A stretch of DNA of 64,000 bases, taken from positions 248,001 through 312,000 of the forward strand of contig VWZP01010280.1 of the NCBI GenBank assembly GCA_013396995.1, given 5' to 3'. The stretch's first letter is position 1. Every line of letters begins with the position of its first letter. This document shows, piece by piece, positions 51,401-62,500 of this stretch. The notes below the pieces were generated by a model. It was not told the origin of the DNA, did not search any database, and saw only the letters and a list, made by a program, of their open reading frames with translations. The position numbers were made by a program, and so were the translations under genes. The DNA comes from Dicaeum eximium. Its lineage: Eukaryota; Chordata; Aves; Passeriformes; Dicaeidae.

Positions 51401-53198
51401 GTTTACTATCACTCTGCTGAGTTTTATTATATTCTATGTTAAGCTTGACACCACTTTACAATTTATTTTCAGCCTACTTTTTTAAAGAAAGGAGGTTTGT
51501 GCAAAGGTTCATTTTCGGACAAAATTGGTGGAATAACACACCCAAACATAATGGCACTTAGACACACTTTCTAAAAATCGCCAGCTGAGCAGACAACAGC
51601 AGCTCAAAGAAATGTCCCCACCTAAAGAGAGACAGGCCAAACTGCTGAACCATGTGGCAGAAGCTATCTCTCCCTCCCTGTTGGGGTATCACAGTGACTA
51701 TGAATGGTGCCAGAGTCATTCTGGGGAGGAAACAATGCTCTGAGAAAACCACCTTTGTTAGTTCAGTTGATCACAGAAACATTTATTCTGCTTGTGATTT
51801 CTTTTCCTCTGACGCATTTCCAGATCTCGTATATGCAGCTTCTGCACGAGATGTATTCTTATTTTATCTATCTCTGGCAATACCTCTCCTTCTGTATTCC
51901 CTGGGCTTCTGTACACTTTATGGACTCCTTTATCTGTTACTTCACTTTCTAGAGTCAACAAAATCCATGGTCTGACAGCCTGTCTGTTTTAGCACAGAGC
52001 AGATTGAATGGAACAGGAGCACAAGCACTTTTTCAAGTTGTCAAAGGCACTAGAGGGGTTAGAGCAAGGCATAGAGCAGTCTGATGTATGAGACTAATGG
52101 ACTGAAGCAAACCACAAAATCGCTGCTGTTGGATATCCTGGGACCATTACAGTGCCCAACTACAATAAATGCACAACAGGAAGATGTAAGCTGACTCAAA
52201 CGGAGAATTGAGGGAATTTGACCATTGATGCTCCCCCTTTCTCCTGCCACCATCCACAATAAAACCCAAAACCAAACCAGCTCTGTAGATTCTCCTTCTA
52301 CCTAATTAGGAAACCAGAATAGAAAGCAATAAATCCAGAGTGTTTTAGGCAGCACTAGCGGACATGCTTTCGTGTTATCCATTCTCGTGTGAGAGCAGTG
52401 GATGGATGTCATGCTGCTGTGACACTTGCCTGGAGCAGGATGGACTTTGATCAGTACCAGAGCATTACCTTAGTCTTTTTGAATTCTGTTCTTGCTGGGA
52501 ATTGTATCAGGTCAGGAGTGAGGAGATGCCCATGGGTGTAAGCCACGGGAAGGGGCAGATGGAACCAGCTGGCCTCTGTGGGGCCAAGGAGGTAGAATTT
52601 GTACCTCAGTGGGGAGCAAGGCATTACCAGTTTTCCCAAGCAAAGAAAGCATTGCCTGCAGAAGCATTTTAAAACATAGCTATGCAACACAAGGCCTGTT
52701 TTTAACCTTTATATGCTATACATTATAATGGCACTATATTATACTGTGTTATGTTCAAGTATACCAAGGAGGAAAAGTATTTTTCAGCCAGCATGGTTAT
52801 ACTAGTAGAAAACCTGTGAAAAGTATAAACTCAGCAACTGAATTTTAAGGATTGGGCTGATTTAATACTTCATTAGCGGATGCTGGCAATATTGGCATTT
52901 TGCCTTGGTTGTCTACATAGTAGAAATGGGACAATGCAGTGTCCTTTATCATGTATTAGAATCTTCCCTTTTTTGCTCTGACTTGGAACAAGTGATTTTT
53001 TTCCCCCTTTTATTATTTTCCTTCTGTACACCAGTTATCTCCCAGTGCCCTCAAATGGTAAAACCCTAACAATCGTGCATGCTGTAAGGGAATATAGCTG
53101 CTCCTTCTGAGGGACAGGGCTGTTTTCGGAACATTTCTTCTTTCCATTTCTTATCGCGCCGCGCAGCCGGGCCCGGCCCCACCGCCCCCTCAGGGCGG

Positions 53199-53210
53199 CG
53201 CGCGTGCGCG
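53199..53210 (-). promoter_or_regulatory. METAP2: NRF1 binding site, full consensus
   Basis: The minus strand reads CGCGCACGCGCG, matching YGCGCAYGCGCR at every position. It lies 143 bases before the METAP2 start codon in the CpG island. NRF1 sites of this form are typical for promoters of housekeeping genes. Occupancy is inferred. Confidence 0.6.
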
Positions 53211-53352
53211 GCTGAGGGCCGGCCCCGTCCCGCCCTCCCGGCTGAGTCCTCCGCCGTCCCGGCGTGCCCCGCGCGTACCACAGAGCGTGGCGCCGGCCCC
53301 GCCGCTCTCCCCGGCTCGCTCCGTGCGCGCGAGGCGGCGCGGCCGCGGCGAC

Positions 53353-53509
53353 ATGGCGGGCGTGGGGCGGGCGGAGGAGCGGGAGCAGCACCTGAACGGC
53401 GAGCTGCCCCCCGAGCCCGAGGACAGGGACGGCGCGGCCGGGCTCGGCGCCGAGGATGGCGCCAAGAAGAAGCGCAAGAAGAAGAAGAAGGGCAAAGCGG
53501 GCCCCGCGG
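53353..53509 (+). CDS. METAP2: METAP2 exon 1, coding part
   Basis: The start codon is in the context GACATGG, with G at -3 and +4. The exon encodes MAGVGRAEEREQHLNGELPP..., an acidic stretch and then KKKRKKKKKGK, the first polybasic block, which is thought to help ribosome/eIF2 contact. It ends in phase 1 at a GTAGGG donor (53510). The MAGV start and the HLNG motif match the human protein, which fixes the start codon. Confidence 0.95.
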
Positions 53510-56500
53510 GTAGGGGCCGGGCCGCGCCGCGACCCTGCGCTGCCGGGCTGGGCGGCGTGAGGGGCCCCGGGCCGGCACACCGGGATGCGGGCGCGGCGGT
53601 GGGCGGACGTGGGTGGCTCAAGGGTCCCGGCGTGCGGGTGCGGGACGCCGCCGAGGCCGCTGTCCCGGCCCCTGGCAGCGGTGTGGGCTGAGGGGGATCC
53701 CCGCGGCTCGGAGGGGGCTGGCGGTGCCCGAAGGATGCTGCTGCCGTTCGCTTGGGCTGAGGTGTCCTCCCCGCTCCGGTGTGCGCAAGAGAAGCCACCT
53801 CTTCCCTCACTCTCTCCTATGCCCCGAGGGGAAAAAGGTGTAAGACTGGTGCTGTAAAAGTCATCCCGCCTGATGGAGGCTCTGCACCCCTCCCAAGTTC
53901 TCGGAGAGAGCTGGAGCAAGTCTGGGCAAATAGCGTAAAGGCGCGATGGTTTGGGTTTGTTTTAGCAGGCCATCAGTTAGCCATGATGATCGTGCTGTGC
54001 GTTTATAATTATCTACTTCACGCCCATATTATCTCACAAGAGCAGACTGCTGCTATGGGAAGAAGAATTAGTTACCCTGTCAGAAAAAGGTAATCAGAAA
54101 TGTCAGGGTAATCTACCTTTATATGCAGGTTTCATTAACAGCACCTGTCACTGTACTGTCCTACAGTCTTACAGTTTGGGGCTGCTTTAAGACAGAAAAA
54201 AGCATTAGGTGCTCAGGTGTCTGTAGGGTGAGTACAACATAATGTTTTTATAAAGCTTTGGGGGCTATTGGTTACTAACGTCAAGCTCATGTTTTACTGT
54301 AAGTCATACTTTAACTTTACAAACAGGACAAGACACTGACAAAGAAATGGAAGGTGCTCTTGATGATGTAGCAAAACAGTTGGACAAGCAAGCACTGGAG
54401 GAGAAAGAAAAAGATGATGATGATGATGGCAAGTATAACTTATATTTTCTCTTAACATTCCCAGTTTCAGCTTCTTCTAAGACTCCCTTTTAACAGACTG
54501 TTTACAGGTGTCTTGGTTTGATTTTGGTTTGGTTTCTTTTTGGAGAGGTGAGATATAACTATCTATACTTGCTACTTTTTGTCAATGATTTTGCTGTCAC
54601 ACAGGAGTACATATAAAAGTAACAGCAATACAAGCTTTGTTAAAGGTTTGTGTTTTCAAGGATCTACCTACTGAAGGGAAATGTTTAGTTTGAGATAAGG
54701 TAAGCTATAAATCATTTTCACTTGCATTACCATGGCCAGTAGACATTTATGTTCCAAACTATTTCTCTTATTCTTGGCTTAAAACAAACAGAGACAATTC
54801 TAATGGAGCATTTTAATTAATAGGTTTTACAGTCTTTACCAGTGACTTGAAACCTGTTCATCTGTAATTCTAATTTTTTATTAAAATTGAATTGGGGGGA
54901 TATTAATACAGAAGCAAGACACACACTTTGTATGTTGCTTGTGCTATGTAGCTGATTTTCTAAGCAAGAGCCTTGAAAGTGTCTGTATTGAAATCCAGAC
55001 CAGGTCCGTCTTTTCTGTAGGAAGATTGAATAAAGGTGCTGTGTTTCCTTTGGTTTGATGGATGGTTCTCAACAGAAATGGATGTTTAAGAAAACACATT
55101 TCTTAAATTAGTAATTTAGTTTCGTTTTTCTGAATTAGCGCATAAAGTTGGCTCAACACTTTGAGCAGTCTGCATAGAAATATTTTTAGTTCACTTGCTG
55201 GAATTTGTCCTTCCAGAATTTCATTTTAATGCATTGGGTATGGAAGTTCTAAAAAACTAAATCAGAGTGCTGAGACGTATTTAGTAACAAATTTATCTTT
55301 GACCATTACCAATCTGCAGCATCAAGTTTCGTGCAGGTACTTTGCATAGAAATGTATTCTTAGGGTTTGTTTTGTGGTATCTCTCAGGTTATGGAGTTGA
55401 AGTTAATGCAGTATGTGCTTTGCCATCATTGCAACTTGAGGAAGAAGTATTGAGGAGGGTAGTGAAAACTGTATACAATGGAAAGAAATCTTTGAAATCA
55501 TTAGAATAGTTAGAGTCCTATCTCAGGAGAAATAACAATGATAGTTGCAGATAAAATGCTGTGCAGTCTTATCCTTTTCACAGTATAGGGAATTGTATTA
55601 CAGTATTAGAAAGCATAAAACAATGAAGTGATGCTATGACTGAAGTAATGATCTCTCTTTTTTTCCACATATTAGACTTGGATGTGTTTTTAGTAAAACT
55701 GATACTTTTGCAGAAAAACTGTAACTAATTACAGTTTTTGAAGACAGCTGTGTTCTTGCCTGTACTGGTTCTCACTATTTGCCATCTTAATTGTGTGGTT
55801 TCAGAATTGTTTTTTTAAGACATGCTGCATTAGATTAAAATCAATAAAATACCTACTCCATTTGTTTTTTCTTTTTTTTCCTCTTGATAAGCCTGTAACT
55901 GAATGGTCCGAAAAAGGAGTGTCTAACTTTTGAACTCTAGGAGAGCTTAGACAGTGCTCTTTGGATTTCCCTTGCCATGTTAAAATATGTTGATATGTAA
56001 CATTTTTGCATGGTACTGTGCTAAGTTATTAAATGGCTATACCAAAATGATACAAGGTTGGACTTGTGTTTTGCAAAGATCTGAAATTGCTTTTCTGGTG
56101 ACGGTTTTTTCCTTAGCAGCTAAATAACCTGAAGACAAACAGAGTATCAGTCAGATGCAGTGGTTATGTTTCTGGCAGCACAGTTAGTCTGCAGCAGTCT
56201 TCAAGGACATGAAAGCATAGACAGGGTTAGTTTGGCTCGCAGTTGGCAATTTCACATGCAGTGATGTATGAAAAAGCTACAATACGCAGATAGAAACAGC
56301 AACAATATTTAAGAAATGCTGGAGTTTTTTTTCCCTTCAGTTTAGGCCTAGCCTTTGAAAAGATAATCCAAAAATCACTTGGTGAATGAACTGGAGTATG
56401 TCTAATTCATTTCTTTATGAATGGTTTGGGCACTGCTCAAGGTCAAGACAAATGTGACAAAGTTACCACATTTAAAAAAAATTTATATGCGCTGGTAAGG

Positions 56501-59500
56501 ATTTTTGATTGCCTGTGAAATACAGATTGATGAAGAATCAATCTTCATCAACGATAGGTTGCGTTTGTGTTGTAGATACAAAGTACTTACATTTTCAATT
56601 TTTTTACAGAAACTTAAATTAAGATACTTAATGCCAAAATGAGCTGGGGAGGGGCAGGAGTGACATTACTGAAATTTGCCCCAGCTGCAGGATTCCAGCA
56701 CTCATGGTATAAAATTGCCAATGATATTGACCATCATGAGAGGCTTAAAATCTAGTGACTGGAGCAGCTGGTCAGTGTTTTGGTTTGGTTTTGTTTTTAA
56801 GTACAAGCTTCTGTATAAATACACTCAAAATGGAATTCTTTGACTTGATTCTGAAAGTTCTTTTAATTTTACTTCTTGCTGTATTGAAAATGTTGTACAT
56901 GTAGATGACTGGTACTTGTCTGCTTTGAAAAGAATTTGTGTTTAGGACCAGAAGGCGTAGGTAGATGATAGCACCTGAGATATTAAGTATGAAGTAAGTA
57001 GGGATTAGATGTAGCCAAATGTGAAGTCTGCAGGGTTGTTGTTACCTCCCAAAAGTGACTGTAAATGGTGTGGCTGATTCTTGGTGCTTACCTGCTGTGC
57101 TCCCTGAAAACCTCCCACTGGTATAGATTCATAGAATGTCTTGGGTTGGAGGGGACTTTTAAAGGTCACCTGGTCCAAGCCCCTGCAGTGAGCTGGGACA
57201 TCTTCAGCTAGATCACGCTGCTCAAAGCCCCATTCAGCCTGACCCTGACTATTTCCAGGGATGGGGCATCTTCCACCTCTCTGGGAAACCTGTTCCAGTA
57301 TTTGACCACCCTTGTATCTCCCACATTCAGTGGTTTTGCTCAGTGTTGTTTGTGACCTTCCCTGTTATCTCAAGATTAAACTTACTCTGGCCTAGAGTGC
57401 TGTCATCTTTACTTCTTTGGGGTCTTTATCTTTCCAGATGCAATAAGTTCTTTTAGCTGAGGCATCAGAAGATGGGGTAGAAGCAGTTTCTAGCTTTCTG
57501 TTAGCTGTTGTGTCTAATACAGTTCTCTCTCATGTCCTTTAACAATTCCAGGCATCTATTTGCCTGAATTGAGAACAGAGGAATATGAGGTAGGACTTTC
57601 TGAAAACACTTTACCTGAGCTCTCTTTTTTCCTCTCTTTGGTGATATGTTTGTTGTCAACTTTCAAAACTATTTTCTATAGGTCAGTGTTTGGTGTAGGG
57701 ACTGAAAATGCTGATGGTTTGGTGGCAGCTTCTAGATGTTGTCTTTTAATGCACTAAATTCTGATGTGAGAGAAGTGTTTCCAGATAGTCCAGATGTTTT
57801 TGTGTTTTATTGAAACTTTGGTTATTTTAAGATTATTTTATGTTCAGCTGAGCACTTTCTTTCCTACAGATGGAGAGGGTGAAGGAGATGGAGCAACTGG
57901 GAAAAAGAAGAAGAAGAAGAAAAAGAAGAAAGGACGTAGGTATCAAGCACAAAAATACAGACTGTGTGAATATTTGCTATTAAGTGTGTGCAAGTGCTGT
58001 TCCTGTAGCTGAAACAAATTTAGGGGTGTAGTTTATGTTTGTAGACTAAGTCTGGTCAAGCTGTCTTCTTTCTGGTATCCCTGAATGCCATTGAGGGCAT
58101 TCATTGGCCTTGAGCATTGGCTAAATAAAGTCATATGAGGGCATTGTGATACAATGTTGTCTTGATAGAAGCCTAGATTCAAGTTAAGGGGATCTTAAAT
58201 AACTTCTGCTGTTTAACTTTTATGGTTGAAATAAGATGGTTAGTATTTCCAGAGTCCTATGTGTAACACTTTCTTAAATTATACTCAACAGCTAAGGTCC
58301 AGACAGATCCACCATCTATTCCAATATGTGATCTATTTCCCAGCAATGTGTTCCCAAAGGGAGAAGAATGTGAATATCCACCAACACAAGATGGGTAAGT
58401 GTTTTAAGCTTAAGAAATAAATGCTTTCATTTTGCTGTGCTGAAAAAAATAGTAATGTACAACTAAATGGACAAAATGAGTAATATACTTCGGGTTTTGC
58501 CCCTTTTTTCTTTAACTGGTTTATCCAGGAACTCAATGAAGTCTTTAGGCCAGAAATGTTTGTCTTTCTCTACCCTTTTAATTAGGTGTAGCCAGAATGA
58601 GCAGGATTGCCATGAGGCAGGGGGCCCTTGAGATCTAGGATGCCAACAGGCTTTCAGTAAGCAGCTTGTAAGAAAAACATTGTCTGAATTAGAAGTGAGT
58701 GAAGGTTTAAAATTCAGGGAGATGAGACACTATTATGCAGCAGTTTTGTGGCCATTGAGATGCCAACTTTTGGTTACTTATTTTTTGGTAAAGACAGGTC
58801 AATCTCTCAATTTAATTTAAAAGCCTACATGGTATATTATGTACTTTGCTTCTCTCTCTTGGAATGAATATATAGTTATTGTAACCTTACCTACCTTACC
58901 TGTTTTTGTAACTCATACGGATGTGGGAATAATGTGCAATTGCACTAAAAAAGCAACAGCTTCCAGTGGTTCACTGGAACAGAGATCTGCATCCTTATGG
59001 CTTTACAGGAGACTATTATTTGTTTATGCATTGTTAGAAACTAGGACATATCAACTTGAATGAGTTTTCCTGGTTTTTTTTTTTCCTATGTGAAGTGTCG
59101 TGGAAGGTCGTATTTTACCTGGGTAAAATTATTAAATTTACACAGGATACATAGCATCGAATTAGCTTGAATTGTATGCAAACTTGAATGAAAAGACCAA
59201 GTATTACTGAAAATTTTGAAACTTCCAAGGAAATACTGCATCAAAGCTCTGAAAAAATATTTTAAACCAAAGGGAGAGAGTAGGTAAATATTTGTATGTC
59301 TGAAAGCATTGTCTAGTTTTCATTGACTTTTACTTCAGAATGAAATTACTTTCAAATGTTTTTTTATTGGCTGTTTAAAGTCAATGCCTATTTCTCATAG
59401 AATGCAAGTAAAATAAGTAAGGGTCCAGTACCCCCTATAAATTGTGTTCTGATAATATGGTTTCATTTTTATGAGACGAAAACTTGCTTTTAAGGAAGCT

Positions 59501-62500
59501 TTTTCTTCTTTTTCATTACTTCAATTTGAACACAAGGTTTACTCCTATTTATTTATAAATTGCTGCGTTGTTTGCATGCACAAGATCAGCATGCTAATGA
59601 AGTCTTGCACAGGATAGTTCTGACAGGCTGATCCAGGAGTAATTAGTTAATGTTTAGGAGTTAAGTATTCAACCTGCGCCATGTTCATAAGAATATGATT
59701 TAAGTAAACCAGGAAATTGTAGTAGTTTATTCTCTACTTAAGCATGTACATAGTTTATTAACAAATAACACAGTTTTTATACCTCTAATACATATTCAGC
59801 TGTTGAAGATTGAAATATTTGCTCTGGCTATTTACTGAAAAGAAAAAGGACAAAAGCCGTAAAAACAAACCTCCTTTCATAACAGGATTTAAGTGGAGTG
59901 TCTTTTCTGTACTGCGATGTTCTGCTATGGAGGAAGAATATATGCTTCTAAGGAACCTGAAATAGTTTCCTCATGTAATGTGCTTAAGCAAATATGTGCT
60001 TAGTTTTCTTCCTAATTTAAATATTCAAATCTTATTATGCTGCTTTAGTATTTCCTAATATAAGCAACTACTTAAATTAGTAGCTGACATTAATGCCAGG
60101 ATATTTCATATTCTGAGTAATGCCTTCATTTTATATATTGGTGGAGCTTTTTTGTGTCATGTCTTATTCATGCTGAGGTCAGTAGGGTTTTGTCTTTGAT
60201 ATTTTTAAGAGTTGCACTTCTATTCTTAACTGTTAGTGTCATGTGCTTCCTAAAGTTACCTCTTATCAACCCACAATTGTGTGTTTTGTGTGAGAAGTTC
60301 AGCTAGAAGTGAATGTCATTCAAATTTTAGGAAAAAAAATAGCAGATAATCGATACTTCCATAGACAACAGACTTACACATTTAACATTTTTATATCTTC
60401 AGCTTTTGGTTGTGGGTGTTTTGTGGTTTTTTTTGAAGCTTGTGTTTTTTTTCTTCCAGACATGGGAATTTGAAATGAAAACAACCAGGAGGGCAGAAAA
60501 TAAATAAGCAATATTTCATTATACACCAATTTTGTTAAAGTAGAATTAAGGAATTTTTGACCCTGCCTACTTGTTGCTGCCTCTTTGCTGTTACAGAATC
60601 ACAGACTGGTTGCTTTGGAAGGTAGCTTGAAGATGAACTAGTTCTGACTCTCCTGCCATAGGCAGGGACACCTTCCACAACTTCTCCAGGCAACCTGTTC
60701 CAGTGCCTGAATACCCTCACAGTAAAGCATTTCTCCCTAGCTTCTCATCTAAACCTACCATCTCTCAGTTTATAGCCATTACCCCTTGTCTTGTCACTAC
60801 ATGACCTTGGACAAAAGCTCTTCCCTTTCAGATTCTGGAAGGTGTTTATAAGGTCTCCCCACAGCCTTCCCTTTTCCAGGCTGAACAGCCCAAGCTCTTC
60901 TCAGCCTGTCTTCATGGGAGTGGTGCTACAGCCATGATCATCTTCATGGCCCTCCTCTGCACTCACTGAAACAGTTCCACATCTTTCTTATGTTGGGGGC
61001 CCCAGAGCTGAATGTAGTATTCCATGTGGGGTCTCTCAAGAAAGGAGTAGAAGGGCAGAATCACCTTCCTTGACCTGCTGGCCACACTGGTTTTGATGCA
61101 GCCCAGTGTATGATTCAGCTTTCTGGGCTGTGGATGCACATTGCTGGGTCATGAGGAGCTTCTTGTCCACCAACACCCACAAATCTTTCCCCTCAGAGCT
61201 GCTCTCAATCCATTCTTCACCCAGCCCGTATTTGTGATAGGATTGTCCTGACCCAGGTTGCAGAACCTTGGGTGCACTTGGCTGTGTTGAACTTCATGAG
61301 GTTCACACAGGCCCACCTCTCAAGCCTGTAATGGTCCCTCTGGATGGCATCCCTTCCCTCCAGCATGACTGGATTATCTGGGTGAAGATAATCCAGGCAG
61401 ATTCTTTTCTGAATTTCTTTGATCGCTAGAATCTGAACTAGTGTGATCCTGTAAAGATTTGTACTGGTGAAAACTGCAGGCTATGAACTGGAGTGAAAAG
61501 CTGGACCAAATGGCTTGGAGCAAGAGTTGAATTTCTTCAGCTAACATGGGGCAGGCAGCACATTAGGAAACTGCCAAAAGCTTGTTAGCTCATGTACCTG
61601 TTGGAAGACTTCATCTGACCAACTGATTTTTCACATGTCCTGAAGTGCTTAGGCCTAGCAGAAATTCTTGTTGCCTCCCTTCCTGAGCTCCCAAGTGGCA
61701 CTAGTGCAGCTTTGTCAGCAAAATGCATTGGGTCTGATACAGTGTTTTTACATGTAGAGGCAGTTCTGTCCCCCAGTTGACTTGTATGAGGTGACTATAT
61801 GCTGAAATCCAGTATGACAGAGTGAGGATGGCTTCCTGCCAGCTTGCTGGAGTTTGCACTCAAGTCTGTGACAGATGGCAGAGCAGCTGCCCAGACTCTG
61901 TCAGCAATTCTTGCAACCAAAGGGTGTTCGCTGCTGGAATCCAGAACAGTCTGAAAGGATCCTTGAGTCTCTGTCCCCAGTGTTTTTCTGCAGTGCACCT
62001 TTTCCATCTTCAATGACTACTGTGCTGGCAGAAGTCCAGTTTTCTAGTGGCAGTGCAGGGGCCCAGGTTTTACAGCCTGTTGCTTTCTTTTTTTGGTAGA
62101 ATTTGCCAGATTGAGGCAAATTGTAAGAGTAGTATGTGTGATGCTTGCTATTGGAGCAAGAAAACTGCTTTAAAAGGTAAATGTGGGATTTCTACTTTGC
62201 AGTTTTATCTGAAAAGGAGCATAAAGTTGAATGGAAACAAGCAAAAGGGTCCCAAACTATTTTATATCCTCTGATCATCCTGAGAAAGGTTTATGCATAG
62301 CCTGTTATCCTCCTTTATCTTTTCAACTCTTTTGAAATACTCAGTACAAATAGATATACTTATAAATCTACATGTAAGTATATATTCTTAGTTCAAAATG
62401 CAGCAAAATTCAAGGGCATAGTCTCTTAGTTCACTTGTACCTGTTTTTTGGCTTAAAGAAAACTCTCAAAGTGGAGCTAACTTACATGTCTGTGAAACAG

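Larger units (their letters stand above)
40440..53140. other. Intergenic, upstream of METAP2
   Basis: About 12.7 kb, AT-rich, with a (CA)n at 43170 and a 14-base triplication at 45420. Open frames are short and without recognisable products. Any distal METAP2 regulatory element here cannot be identified from one sequence. Confidence 0.5.
53150..53720 (+). promoter_or_regulatory. METAP2: CpG island promoter of METAP2
   Basis: A sharp change from AT-rich DNA to very GC- and CpG-rich DNA begins near 53155 and fades after about 53720, covering the presumed transcription start, the 5'UTR, exon 1 and the start of intron 1. There is no TATA box at a sensible distance, as expected for a housekeeping gene with dispersed initiation. 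A GC box (complement GGGGCGGT, about 53182-53189) and an NRF1 site lie in the 170 bases before the start codon. No ATG occurs between the NRF1 site and the chosen start. The long minus-strand open frames (53035-53919, 53066-53578, 53190-53810) are low-complexity GC-rich shadows. Confidence 0.85.
54429..57869 (+). other. METAP2: METAP2 intron 2 (3441 bases, GC-AG type)
   Basis: Begins GCAAGT and ends CTACAG. Holds one antisense CR1 at 57126 and a hairpin at 56527. No additional exon is needed by the frame. Confidence 0.85.

Noticed and set aside
53035..53919. 294-codon minus-strand open frame (and two more overlapping it) in the CpG island
   Set aside because: Low-complexity Arg/Pro/Ala translation caused by GC-rich DNA that lacks stops; it overlaps METAP2 exon 1 and has no recognisable domain.
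53779..54093. 104-codon plus-strand open frame in METAP2 intron 1
   Set aside because: Has no family match, does not fit METAP2 phases, and is bypassed by a good GT-AG intron that restores the known protein.
56527..56551. Hairpin considered as a microRNA precursor
   Set aside because: A 10-bp stem is far too short for a pre-miRNA.
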